A stretch of 64,000 nucleotides of DNA from Chryseobacterium rhizosphaerae. GTDB taxonomy: Bacteria; Bacteroidota; Bacteroidia; Flavobacteriales; Weeksellaceae. The stretch is taken from contig NZ_QNUF01000004.1 of NCBI RefSeq assembly GCF_003385455.1, positions 186,001 to 250,000 of the forward strand, written 5' to 3'. Of the stretch, positions 25,943 through 34,372 are shown in pieces. The position numbers were made by a program, and so were the translations under genes. The notes below the pieces were generated by a model. That model did no database searches, was not told the origin of the DNA, and saw only the letters and a program-made list of their open reading frames with translations. Numbering within the stretch: position 1 is the stretch's first letter; the number at the start of each line of letters is the position of its first letter.

Positions 25943-26671
25943 CTACTTTATTTTTAATTGGCTTGCATAATTTTCAACTTCCTCTAAAGTTCTTCTATCT
26001 TCTTTCATAGAAAATCTTGCTTTCATAATAATCTGTTCGCATTTTGCTCTCCAAACCGGAACAAATTCATTGTGAATTCTATTTCGTTCATTGGCTGCAG
26101 TATTAAATGATCCTGAGGTAAAAAAATTTCCAGCCTTTTTAGCCTTCGGTAAAGCCAGAGAAAGGAACTCTAATATATCATTCTTGGTATTAGCTATAGG
26201 GAAATTAGAGATTAACTCTTTTTTTTGGTGATTAATACGGTCTCCAATCCCTATTCTAAAAGATTTTGATATGATCGCATTTCCCAAGAGCCTTAAAGGA
26301 TTGTTGCTTTCCTCATTTCTCCTAGATTCTAATTCATTGATCATATGAAACAACTTTTGAATAGATACATTGGCCTCCACATTATTAAAATTAAATCCAC
26401 AATCACTGCAACATGTTGAGAATGATTCTGCAATCGCTCCACAGGCTGGGCATTTTCTTACATCTCCCAATTTGTCAGAGTGAGGGGCTGCTGATTGCGA
26501 ATTTTTATCATTTGTTTTTTCAAAAAGCCTGGCTTCCAGCACGATTTCAAATTCATCCAGATCGATTCCTTCAGCTTCTGCATTTTTAAAAAGCACCTGT
26601 TTTTCTTTCTCTGTTAATTCTCCATCAGTCAATGCCAATTCAATGAGTCTCTCCAATTTTTCGTTATACAT
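25943..26671 (-). CDS. TerB-like/zinc-ribbon protein
   Basis: A 242-residue cytoplasmic protein. Residues 1-50 form an acidic helical TerB/SHOCT-like segment (LIELALTDGELTEKEKQVLFKNAEAEGIDLDEFEIVLEARL). A zinc ribbon follows with Cys pairs in CPACGAIAESFSTCCSDCGF (about 74-93). The rest is helical (SRRNEESNNPLRLLGN; AANERNRIHNEFVPVWRAKCEQII). It is first in an operon with the SPFH/GYF protein and the small membrane protein. Function unknown. Confidence 0.78.
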   Translation of the reverse strand: MYNEKLERLIELALTDGELTEKEKQVLFKNAEAEGIDLDEFEIVLEARLFEKTNDKNSQSAAPHSDKLGDVRKCPACGAIAESFSTCCSDCGFNFNNVEANVSIQKLFHMINELESRRNEESNNPLRLLGNAIISKSFRIGIGDRINHQKKELISNFPIANTKNDILEFLSLALPKAKKAGNFFTSGSFNTAANERNRIHNEFVPVWRAKCEQIIMKARFSMKEDRRTLEEVENYASQLKIK

Positions 26672-26703
26672 ACTATAGGTATTAGTAATTTTTTACAATG
26701 TTA

Positions 26704-26816
26704 TAAAAAAGCCTCAGGGAATTTTTACGGGTTCCCGTAACCACTCATCACCGGATAGGAGGCAACAAAAAAAGGACCGGCCATTTGCCAATCCTTTTTA
26801 CTTACCTTTCACGTCC
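26704..26816 (-). ncRNA. structured RNA candidate with terminator end
   Basis: On the minus strand, downstream of the beta-mannosidase gene, a 13-bp hairpin (AAAAAGGAUUGGC with GCCGGUCCUUUUU, two G-U pairs) is followed by a second unit. That unit is closed by GCCUC/GAGGC, contains the small hairpin UACGG-GAAC-CCGUA, and ends in six U. GGGAA and UUCCC inside it could pair as an alternative. Two stacked, base-paired units look like more than a terminator. It may be a small RNA or the leader of the downstream zinc-ribbon/SPFH operon. It should be compared with Rfam Bacteroidota motifs such as Flavo-1; I could not check. Confidence 0.5.
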
Positions 26817-26824
26817 TATATCTT

Positions 26825-29296
26825 TTAATTTTTCATCGTCTCCCAAAGGCTCAATACTTCAATGTTATCCAAAGGTTTTGAAAGGATAATTCTCTTTGAG
26901 GTCTTAGGTAACAGATCAAAAAAGTTATCGCTAAAATAAGCATCTCCAATTAAATAAACATCTTTTGCCAAAACATCAGTAGACAATTCAATTTCTGTAG
27001 GTGAAATTTTCTTAATACTAATAGTGGGTTTCAGAAGCTTTAGGTCTTTAGGTTTATTAAAAAAGAACAGCCTCTCCTGTTGTACTGAACCGTTTGCAAC
27101 ATACACTCTTAATACAGATTTTGATAAATCAAATTTTGAGAAGTTATCTTTTTTTACTTCCATATGCTTTGCACTTGAATTGGCCAGTAGCTTATCCTTA
27201 GCTTCCATTGACCAAAGAACCTTACCTTCAAAATCAATCAGTTCAGCTCCTGAACTGATTTCTAAATCATTAAGCAGATCATTAACAAAATACATATCAA
27301 ATGCTTCCTTTGTTTCAGAAGCAGATATTAATATAGGTTCAAAACTTCTTTTTGCCTGATAATGAAATGCTTTCCAGTTCCCAAGATAATCAATGGAAGA
27401 CCATGAAACTACCGGCCAACAGTCGTTAAGCTGCCAGTATAAAGTTCCCATATTATAAGGTCTGGCCCGGCGATGGGCTTCAATAGCAATCTGCATTCCT
27501 CTGGCCTGCAGCAATTGAGAAACATAATTATACTGTACAAAATCAGTCGGAATTTTATAATCGCGTTGCATATATGCATTGATAATCTCCCAACCCCGGC
27601 CATGTTTTTCATGAGCTTTAATTGCTGGGTTCTGCAGATTCAAATCCGGAGTTCCACTAAATATAGATTTTGTAGTTTCTAAAGTAGGCATTCCCTGAAA
27701 TCCATATTCAGACATAAAACGTCCTACTTTTTCATTATAAATTTCAAAAGGCTGTTCGCCCCACCAAACGCCCCAATAATGGGAATCTCCTTCTGTAAGG
27801 CTTTCCTTATGCCCCCATCCGATTGACGGAGAACTTGGCCAATAGATATTCTTATCTGCTGTAAGGTTTTCTTTTAATGTATTCGGAATAAGGTCATGGA
27901 AAAGTTTTTTATAGTCTTTCCAAACCTGTACGGAATCGTTTTTGGAATATTTAAACTGCTTCTGATATCTCCAGTTGACAATCGCTTCATCAATTTCATT
28001 ATTTCCACACCATAAAGCTATAGACGGATGGTTCTGAAGCCTGTTGACCTGATCTTTTACTTCTTCTTTTACATTATTTAAAAATGCGGCATCTGCCGGA
28101 TAAAAACTTCCCGCAAACATAAAGTCCTGCCACACTAAAATTCCGTTCTCATCACAAGCTTTGTAAAATTCATCATCCTCATAAATTCCACCTCCCCAGA
28201 TACGGATCATATTCATATGAGCTTCTTTGGAATCTCTGATGAGTTTTTGATATTTTTCTTTGGTAATCCTTGGAGAGAAACTGTCTGCAGGAATCCAGTT
28301 TGTCCCTTTGATATAGAGTGGATTTCCATTAACTTTAAAATAGAAAGACTTCCCTTTTCCATCCTTTTCCTGTACCAGTTCTACTGTTTTCAGACCAATC
28401 TTCAGTGTTTCATCAGACAAGAGTTTTGAGTCTTTCTGCAACACAATCTTTATGTTGTATAAGTAAGGTTCTCCCCATCCATTAGGCTGCCAAAGTCTGG
28501 GATTTTGAATATGGTAAGGAATACTGATCTTATTCTGTCCTTTTTTTAAATGTATACTGTTAGCTTCCTGATTAATGTTTACCGTATATTGTCCCTCTTT
28601 ATCAGCAAATACTAAAGTATGAATACTGAGATCTGCATTTTTATCTGATATATTTTTCTGCTCAACCTTTACATTTTCCAATCTGGCTGTATTCCAGAAT
28701 CTAAGCTTTACATCTTTCCAAATTCCTGCCGTGACAAGCCTTGGTCCCCAATCCCATCCAAACTGATACTGTGCTTTTCTCACAAAACTTCTTGGTGATT
28801 CCGGCATTGTAAAAGGAACTTTTTGAGCCAAAACTTTTCCTGTTGCAACTGCTGATTTAAATTTGACTTGCAATATATTCTCACCACTTTTCAAATCCTG
28901 TTTCACCGGAATTTCCCATTTCCTGAACATATTATCTGTTTTTTTCAACAGTTTCCCATTAAGATAAATTTCAGAAAATGTATCCAGTCCATTAAAAACC
29001 AAGTCGATATTATGATAGTCCAGCTCTTTCGAGGAAACTGTAAAAGTGGTTTGATAATCCCAATCTTCGTTCTCGATCCACTGTGCTTTTTTTTCATTCT
29101 CATCTTTGAAAGGATCCTGAATGATTTTGTTACTCATTAAATCCAGATGAACCGTTCCCGGTATCTTGGCAGGAAGCCAGTTTTTATCTTTTGAGTTTTT
29201 AAATTGCCAGTTTTCAGAGGACAAATCTCTTGCTGAAGATTGTGCAAAAAGAATATTCTGAATGAAAAAGAGAGCAAAAAAGATCGTTTTATTCAT
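26825..29296 (-). CDS. beta-mannosidase, glycoside hydrolase family 2
   Basis: An 823-residue exported enzyme (signal peptide ending ILFAQ). A jelly-roll sugar-binding domain (about 20-190) precedes an immunoglobulin-like domain and the TIM barrel. The barrel shows IRIWGGGIYEDDEFYKACDENGILVWQDFMF, the acid/base Glu in CGNNEIDEAI, and the nucleophile Glu in RFMSEYGFQGMP. The order and the GGGIYE motif mark beta-mannosidases rather than beta-galactosidases. It removes terminal beta-1,4-mannose, for example from N-glycan cores or mannans. It may work with the glycosylasparaginase and hexosaminidase elsewhere in this window. Confidence 0.92.
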   Translation of the reverse strand: MNKTIFFALFFIQNILFAQSSARDLSSENWQFKNSKDKNWLPAKIPGTVHLDLMSNKIIQDPFKDENEKKAQWIENEDWDYQTTFTVSSKELDYHNIDLVFNGLDTFSEIYLNGKLLKKTDNMFRKWEIPVKQDLKSGENILQVKFKSAVATGKVLAQKVPFTMPESPRSFVRKAQYQFGWDWGPRLVTAGIWKDVKLRFWNTARLENVKVEQKNISDKNADLSIHTLVFADKEGQYTVNINQEANSIHLKKGQNKISIPYHIQNPRLWQPNGWGEPYLYNIKIVLQKDSKLLSDETLKIGLKTVELVQEKDGKGKSFYFKVNGNPLYIKGTNWIPADSFSPRITKEKYQKLIRDSKEAHMNMIRIWGGGIYEDDEFYKACDENGILVWQDFMFAGSFYPADAAFLNNVKEEVKDQVNRLQNHPSIALWCGNNEIDEAIVNWRYQKQFKYSKNDSVQVWKDYKKLFHDLIPNTLKENLTADKNIYWPSSPSIGWGHKESLTEGDSHYWGVWWGEQPFEIYNEKVGRFMSEYGFQGMPTLETTKSIFSGTPDLNLQNPAIKAHEKHGRGWEIINAYMQRDYKIPTDFVQYNYVSQLLQARGMQIAIEAHRRARPYNMGTLYWQLNDCWPVVSWSSIDYLGNWKAFHYQAKRSFEPILISASETKEAFDMYFVNDLLNDLEISSGAELIDFEGKVLWSMEAKDKLLANSSAKHMEVKKDNFSKFDLSKSVLRVYVANGSVQQERLFFFNKPKDLKLLKPTISIKKISPTEIELSTDVLAKDVYLIGDAYFSDNFFDLLPKTSKRIILSKPLDNIEVLSLWETMKN

Positions 29297-29331
29297 TAAT
29301 AAGTTTATTTACATTAAGAGGTGTATAGTAG

Positions 29332-29405
29332 TTTTGTCATTCCGAGGAACGAAGGAATCTCAATAATGTAGGTTGGGATTTCCCTGTACCTTCAGAATGA
29401 CAAAA
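29332..29405. repeat. 74-bp inverted-repeat element
   Basis: TTTTGTCATTC at the left end is matched by GAATGACAAAA at the right end, an exact 11-bp inverted repeat around CCGAGGAACGAAGGAATCTC-type sequence. This form is familiar as an interspersed palindromic repeat in Bacteroidota genomes. It lies between cutC and the beta-mannosidase gene. No second copy is seen here. Confidence 0.65.
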
Positions 29406-29425
29406 CGAACTTTATATTACCATAA

Positions 29426-30088
29426 TTACTTAGTCTTCAAGGCAACAACCTCACCGGCATTAGCAAAAGCACCGCCATCTGTAATTGCAGAAGAATGAAA
29501 ATAGCCGGCATGGGTCAGCGCACGTATTTCTTCAATATTTGTGGAACGAAGTCCACCACCTACAAGGATTTCTATTCTTCCATTGGAAAGTTCAACCAAT
29601 TTTTTAAGGTTTTCTTTTCCTTCTGACACATTAGGTTTCTGACCTGACGTAAGAATGGTTGTAAATCCGCATTCTATTACTTTTTCCAAAGATTCTTCCA
29701 GGCCTTTCGCTCTATCAAAAGCGCGGTGAAAAGTACATGGAAGTGGTGTTGCCAGTTTTACCAACGCTTTGTTCTGCTCAGTATTCACCTCATCATTTTC
29801 ATTCAGAATTCCAAAAACAAAACCGTCAACCTTTAAAGATTTCAGCTGAATCAAATCATTTTTCATTTGTTCAAATTCTGCTTCTGAATAGGTAAAATCA
29901 CCTCCTCTTGGGCGGATCATCACAAAAATCGGAATGTTTATTTTTTCTCTGAGTTCCTGGGTTACTTCAACCCCCGGTGTAGTCCCTCCTTCACTTAATC
30001 CGTCGCATAATTCTATTCTATCCGCTCCATTTTCAAAGGCAATTACTGCGGATTCCGGATTGAAACATGCTATTTCTATTTTTGACAT
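29426..30088 (-). CDS. cutC: CutC-family copper homeostasis protein
   Basis: A 220-residue cytoplasmic TIM-barrel protein. Family blocks are EIACFNPESAVIAFENGADRIELCDGLSEGGTTPG, IFVMIRPRGGDFTYSEAEFEQM, TFHRAFDR and GFTTILTSGQ. CutC was named for copper tolerance in E. coli, but its enzymatic activity is unsettled. It sits 16 bases after a lipoprotein gene on the same strand and may be co-transcribed with it. Confidence 0.93.
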   Translation of the reverse strand: MSKIEIACFNPESAVIAFENGADRIELCDGLSEGGTTPGVEVTQELREKINIPIFVMIRPRGGDFTYSEAEFEQMKNDLIQLKSLKVDGFVFGILNENDEVNTEQNKALVKLATPLPCTFHRAFDRAKGLEESLEKVIECGFTTILTSGQKPNVSEGKENLKKLVELSNGRIEILVGGGLRSTNIEEIRALTHAGYFHSSAITDGGAFANAGEVVALKTK

Positions 30089-30104
30089 TTTTACTTTTTA
30101 TATA

Positions 30105-30668
30105 CTAATTAAACTTTGGAATTTCCTGCAGTACATCTGCAATCAAAAAGGAAACATTCTCTTTACTCACTTTAACCTTAATTGGATATTCAGCCTTAGT
30201 TTCTTTATCTGAAAGGATCACGTCAAACATAAAACTATTCCCATTTTCAGAAATCAGCTGACATTTTGCTACTTTTATTCCAGTCCAGTCCTGCCCAGAT
30301 ATTAAGAATCCAACTCCAATTCCGGCCTGTTTTGTATTAAACTTAGTTTTCCATTTATCTTCAAACTCTTTTTCGGTAAGACTGCCATCAACATCCATAT
30401 CAACATTCATTGCATCTGTTTTGTAGTCGAAATAGTCTTTAGTGGTTATTTTCCGCATCGCCTTTTCTTCATTCCCAATATCAGCTTTAAAATAATCTTC
30501 GATACTTTTTTCCAACCATTTTTGAGCTTCTCCGGATTCATTAACCTGAGGTTTTGCTTCCTGGACGACCTCTTCTTTCACCTTAGGTTCGGTTTGTGCT
30601 GTGATCTCCTTTTTTTCTTCCTTACAGCCTATAATTAAAAATAAGAAAGCGATAATCGTTCTTTTCAT
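30105..30668 (-). CDS. hypothetical lipoprotein
   Basis: A 187-residue protein with a lipoprotein signal (MKRTIIAFLFLIIGCKEEKK, Cys15). A low-complexity charged linker (TEPKVKEEVVQEAKPQVNESGEA) follows, then a compact domain from about residue 50 that includes WLEKSIEDYFKADIG, TTKDYFDYKTDAMNVDMDVDGSLTEKEFEDKW and a DV-rich beta end. No family is recognised. It precedes cutC on the same strand. Confidence 0.75.
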   Translation of the reverse strand: MKRTIIAFLFLIIGCKEEKKEITAQTEPKVKEEVVQEAKPQVNESGEAQKWLEKSIEDYFKADIGNEEKAMRKITTKDYFDYKTDAMNVDMDVDGSLTEKEFEDKWKTKFNTKQAGIGVGFLISGQDWTGIKVAKCQLISENGNSFMFDVILSDKETKAEYPIKVKVSKENVSFLIADVLQEIPKFN

Positions 30669-30692
30669 ATTTTGTTTGATCTATATTTTGTC

Positions 30693-30911
30693 TTGGCTAA
30701 AGCCAATATACCTATGACTTATTTGTTGGAATACAAAAAGACGCAAAAGCTTGTTCATTTGTATGTTTATAAGGCGCAAGGATTTTATCTCCGATAAAAT
30801 TGATGAGTGTTTAGTAGAGAAAATATACCTCTTGCTGAAAATATTCGACTTTCTCTTACTACTTAAATGCAGCTTACTATTTTAAAATTTTTGTGTCTTT
30901 GCATATTCCAA
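30693..30911. repeat. inverted-repeat (MITE-like) region
   Basis: TTGGAATACAAAAAGACGCA near 30724 and its near-complement ending in ATATTCCAA near 30911 form imperfect terminal repeats (about 20 of 24 positions) around about 190 bp without an ORF. The palindrome TTGGCTAAAGCCAATA lies just outside (30693-30708). Both resemble interspersed repeats of flavobacterial genomes. No transposase is present. Confidence 0.5.
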
Positions 30912-30917
30912 ATTCAT

Positions 30918-31913
30918 TTATTTTAAAGCAAATTCAGGGGTTTCAAGGCGGTTTCCTTTCTGGTCATATACCGCAAAATTAAATCCATCCTGAATGCAGT
31001 AAGATCCGTATTCTCCTTTTTTATTAAGGGCAATAAATCCTACCTGAATATCTTTTAAGTTTTTATTTCTTCTCTGATTGATCTTTACAATTCTCTCTAC
31101 AGCTTCTTTACAGGCTTCCTGTGGATTTCTTCCCTGCCTCATCAGCTCAACCACAAGGTGTGTTCCTACTGTTCTGATCACCTCTTCTCCATGGCCGGTT
31201 GCCGTTGCTGCCCCTACTTCATTATCTACAAATAACCCTGCTCCGATAATGGGAGAATCCCCTACTCTTCCATGCATCTTGAAAGCCATTCCGCTGGTAG
31301 TACAGGCTCCGGAGAGATTTCCTTGTGCATCCAGGGCTATCATTCCTATGGTATCATGGTTTTCAATATTGGCAATAGGTTTATACTGACTGGTTTTAAG
31401 CCATTCTTTCCATTCTTTTTCTGATTCGGGAGTAAGAAGATTTTCTTTTTTAAACCCTTGTGAAAGGGCAAACTGAAGGGCTCCATCTCCTACGAGCATA
31501 ACATGGGGAGTCTTTTCCATTACTGCTCTGGCCACAGAAATAGGGTTTTTAACATGTTCCAGGCAGGCTACTGAACCTATATTATAATTTTCGTCCATAA
31601 TACAGGCATCAAGCGTTACCCTTCCATCTCTGTCCGGGCGTCCACCATATCCTACACTTCTTTCTTTTGGATCAAGCTCTACAAGACGAACTCCCTTTTC
31701 AACCGCATCTAAAGCTTTTCCGCCTTTCCCAAGAACAGTCCAGGCTTCTTCATTGGCTTTTAGCCCGAAATTCCATGTAGAAAGGACTATAGGTTTGTTT
31801 ACCACTTTGGTATTTTCCGGTAATTCACTAGCCATTAAGTCTAAAGGATTTACCGCAAGTGCTGCTGTTGCGATCCCCAGTTTTTTGATAAAACTTCTTC
31901 GGTTATTGTTCAT
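30918..31913 (-). CDS. N4-(beta-N-acetylglucosaminyl)-L-asparaginase (glycosylasparaginase)
   Basis: A 331-residue N-terminal nucleophile hydrolase. The start at 31913 gives a twin-arginine-like signal (NNNRRSFIKKLGIATAALAV). The precursor splits itself before Thr188 in ENHDTIGMIALD, and the new N-terminal Thr is the nucleophile. SGACTTSGMAFKMHGRVGDSPIIGAGLFVD and ATATGHGEEVIRTVGTH follow the known Flavobacterium meningosepticum enzyme closely. It cleaves GlcNAc from asparagine, the last step of N-glycoprotein breakdown. It is divergent from a Crp/Fnr regulator. Confidence 0.94.
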   Translation of the reverse strand: MNNNRRSFIKKLGIATAALAVNPLDLMASELPENTKVVNKPIVLSTWNFGLKANEEAWTVLGKGGKALDAVEKGVRLVELDPKERSVGYGGRPDRDGRVTLDACIMDENYNIGSVACLEHVKNPISVARAVMEKTPHVMLVGDGALQFALSQGFKKENLLTPESEKEWKEWLKTSQYKPIANIENHDTIGMIALDAQGNLSGACTTSGMAFKMHGRVGDSPIIGAGLFVDNEVGAATATGHGEEVIRTVGTHLVVELMRQGRNPQEACKEAVERIVKINQRRNKNLKDIQVGFIALNKKGEYGSYCIQDGFNFAVYDQKGNRLETPEFALK

Positions 31914-32026
31914 TGTATTCAAAATTATATAATACAACGCAAATATCTAAAAAAAACTTCAATGAAATCCCCGAGATGATGCAACTGGAGCATCATCTAT
32001 TATTTTTATTTATCTTTACCCTCGTA

Positions 32027-32632
32027 ATGGACTTATTCAAAACTTTCAGGAATATTGTATTCTTTCAGGAATTATCTGATGAGGAAATTACCATTTTGGT
32101 CAATATCAGTACTCCAAAATTCCTTCACAAAAAAGAAAAGCTGGTAGAGCCTGATCAAACTTTCACCCATTTATTTATACTTTCTCATGGGTTATTAAGA
32201 TTTTTCTTTGATGATGAAAACGGGGTTGAAACTAATCTTTTTTTACCTTCAGAAAAAGAAGCTGCCATTATGGAAAGTCCAGAATCTTATTCACAGGGAA
32301 GTACCAGAAGATATACAATTGAAGCGGTCATTGACACTCAGATTTTTCTGTTTAATAAAAATGAATTTGAAGAAATAGCATTTCAGCACAAAGGCATCTA
32401 TACGATGTACCTTAGATCTTTAAAACAGATTATAAGTATATTAAAAGTGCGCACGGAACAATTCTGTTCTACTTCTCCGCATTCGCGTTATGAAGATTTT
32501 CTGGAAAACCGGCCTTTTACCTCTCAAAATGCCAATAGAAAGTATATTGCAAACTTTCTGGGAATTACTCCCAACTCTCTTTCACGGATGACCGCAAGGA
32601 TTCATAAAAAAAGGAACGAAAGAAAAAAATAA
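32027..32632 (+). CDS. Crp/Fnr-family transcriptional regulator
   Basis: A 201-residue cyclic-nucleotide-binding-fold regulator. I placed the start at MDLFKTFRNIVFFQELSDEE; an upstream extension overlaps the divergent gene and looks like leader sequence. The sensor half has KEKLVEPDQTFTHLFILSHGLLRFFF. The HTH half reads SRYEDFLENRP, ANRKYIANFLGITPNSLSRMTARIHKKR. It lacks the cysteine cluster of oxygen-sensing FNR. This fits the flavobacterial Crp/Fnr group whose effectors are unknown. Its target may include the divergent glycosylasparaginase gene. Confidence 0.87.
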   Translation: MDLFKTFRNIVFFQELSDEEITILVNISTPKFLHKKEKLVEPDQTFTHLFILSHGLLRFFFDDENGVETNLFLPSEKEAAIMESPESYSQGSTRRYTIEAVIDTQIFLFNKNEFEEIAFQHKGIYTMYLRSLKQIISILKVRTEQFCSTSPHSRYEDFLENRPFTSQNANRKYIANFLGITPNSLSRMTARIHKKRNERKK

Positions 32633-32664
32633 CTTAGGAATATTTTTTCTCATTTTATTCCTCC

Positions 32665-32705
32665 TACTTTTGCTTACTCAAAGTACTAGTACACAAACAA
32701 GTAAG
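32665..32705 (+). promoter_or_regulatory. promoter and nested palindromic operator of the HlyD/TolC operon
   Basis: A -7 element TACTTTTG (32665-32672) is followed at once by CTTACT...AGTAAG arms (32673-32678 and 32700-32705) around the perfect palindrome GTACTAGTAC (32683-32692). A repressor bound there would cover the start site. The region from there to the first gene (about 155 bases) would be an unusually long leader, with a small AATCTT-CCCT-AAGATT hairpin. Confidence 0.45.
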
Positions 32706-32860
32706 CCGTATGAGAAAAATATCACCCATAAAAACAGTATACTATTGAACAATCTTTAATCTTCCCTAAGATTCAAAGTGGCCGGCCGGATATGCATTGA
32801 TGGTAAGGTTACACCCTTGTTTTACACTTAATTTTCATTATTACCTTATTCAATTATTTT

Positions 32861-33208
32861 ATGCAAAGAATATCCTTACTTCTTTGCCTGTTGTTATCAT
32901 GCAATTTGGTTCAGGCATCAACGGGCAATATGGAAGACAATATAGCGAATGCCGCTTCATGGTTGATTTTATTTATTCTACCCATTGCGGGAATTTACCT
33001 TTTCTGGAAAGTTCATATTTATCCGGAAAAAGTAGCAGAAAAAAAGAATCACCCTCAATTGAAAGCCATAAAAAGTATGTGCCTCCTTTCCCTTGTTTTT
33101 GGAGGCTTATTATGGCCGGTTGCTTTAATCTGGGCCAACTATGATTATGATGATCAAAAAAAAGAAACAGACACTCCTGAAAAAGAACTTACAACGATAG
33201 AAAACTAA
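32861..33208 (+). CDS. small inner-membrane protein, DUF3302/YiaW-like
   Basis: A 115-residue protein with a signal-like first segment, a second hydrophobic segment (WLILFILPIAGIYLFW), a KNHPQLKAIKSM linker, a third segment (LVFGGLLWPVALIWANY) and an acidic tail. The A/E-KKNHP...I and LWP-IWA-Y pattern resembles DUF3302 (E. coli YiaW), which sits next to the HlyD-type YiaV. Here too an HlyD gene starts 5 bases downstream. It may be a small membrane subunit of the export system. Confidence 0.7.
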   Translation: MQRISLLLCLLLSCNLVQASTGNMEDNIANAASWLILFILPIAGIYLFWKVHIYPEKVAEKKNHPQLKAIKSMCLLSLVFGGLLWPVALIWANYDYDDQKKETDTPEKELTTIEN

Positions 33209-33213
33209 CACGT

Positions 33214-34371
33214 ATGCTGGAATTACTCATTGCCATATATGCCGGAATCTGCTGGCTGCTTATTAAAAAATTTAAACTTATTCCCTGGACATTTACCACA
33301 CAGGTGGTTGTTTATTCACTTCCTATTTTTGGTAGTATCGCTTTAATATTAAGCCTTAACTATTATTGTCCTATTACCTCTGATGTTAAAGTTGGAAACA
33401 GAAGTGTAGATATAACCACCCAGGTTCTGGGAAAGGTAAAAAAAGTCTATGTAACGACCAATCAGGAAGTGAAGAAAGGAGATACCTTATTTGTACTTGA
33501 CAGAGAACCTTACATACAGGAAATTAAATCTTTGGAAGCCAAACTCAGTAATATGAAAGCTACTGTAAGCTCTTACGATACTGATATCTACGCATCCAAA
33601 AAAAATATTTCCGGTTTACAGTCACAGCTGGATCTTGCTAATAAAAGAGTGAGCCAGTATCAGGAATTGGTGGAAGCCGGGGCAGCCAATAGATTTGATC
33701 TTGAACAAGCTGTCGCCAATGCACGTGATTTACAATCCCGTATCAGTGCCGCCCAATCCCAGCAACAATCTTTGGAAACCAAATCCAACGCTTCCTACAA
33801 TGGAGAAAACTCTTCTGTATCTGAAATTCAGGCTAAACTGGATCAGGCAAAATGGAATTTATCTCAAACCGTTGTTTTGGCTCCTACAGATGGGATCATT
33901 CCTAATGTTCAGCTTAATGAAGGGGCAATTATGGCACCTTTTAAATCAGCTTTTGTTTTAATTCAAAAGCAGCAGTCTATTATCGGTTTTTTTGCTCAGA
34001 ATGAATTGGAAACGGTGAAAAAAGGAGATGAAGTGGAGCTGGCTCTTAAAACAGAACCGGGAAAGGTGGTGAAAGCCAGACTTGAATATGTAATCGATGC
34101 AACCAGCCAAGGGATCATGAATAATGCGGGAGGAATGCTGGGAGGAAACGGTTCTACTGCCGGACTTCCTGATACGGCCAGACAATTACCGGAAACCGAC
34201 GGAAAGCTTATCGCCAAATTTGTACTGGAAGAAAACCAGAAACAGCTCACTGTAGGGGCAAGAGGAACGGCTGTCATCTATTCTGATCACATCAAACCTT
34301 TGCATCTTATCCGAAAAGTAATGGTCCGTGTAAGTAGTAAAATTAACTTCCTGATTCCCAAACTTCATTAA
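33214..34371 (+). CDS. HlyD-family membrane-fusion protein (YiaV/EmrA-like)
   Basis: A 385-residue periplasmic adaptor with two hydrophobic segments near the N-terminus. A barrel/lipoyl domain (VDITTQVLGKVKKVYVTTNQEVKKGDTLFVLDREPY) is followed by a coiled-coil hairpin (about 105-210, KLSNMKATVSSYDTDIYASKK) and the second lipoyl half (VLAPTDGIIPNVQLNEG). It would bridge an inner-membrane component and the TolC-like protein encoded 1 base downstream. No MFS, RND or ABC pump gene accompanies it. Confidence 0.88.
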   Translation: MLELLIAIYAGICWLLIKKFKLIPWTFTTQVVVYSLPIFGSIALILSLNYYCPITSDVKVGNRSVDITTQVLGKVKKVYVTTNQEVKKGDTLFVLDREPYIQEIKSLEAKLSNMKATVSSYDTDIYASKKNISGLQSQLDLANKRVSQYQELVEAGAANRFDLEQAVANARDLQSRISAAQSQQQSLETKSNASYNGENSSVSEIQAKLDQAKWNLSQTVVLAPTDGIIPNVQLNEGAIMAPFKSAFVLIQKQQSIIGFFAQNELETVKKGDEVELALKTEPGKVVKARLEYVIDATSQGIMNNAGGMLGGNGSTAGLPDTARQLPETDGKLIAKFVLEENQKQLTVGARGTAVIYSDHIKPLHLIRKVMVRVSSKINFLIPKLH

Positions 34372-34372
34372 A

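Noticed and set aside
31914..32026. Upstream extensions of the glycosylasparaginase and Crp/Fnr genes
   Set aside because: Both would overlap across the divergent promoter region; the chosen internal ATGs give a clean signal peptide and a family-typical regulator start.
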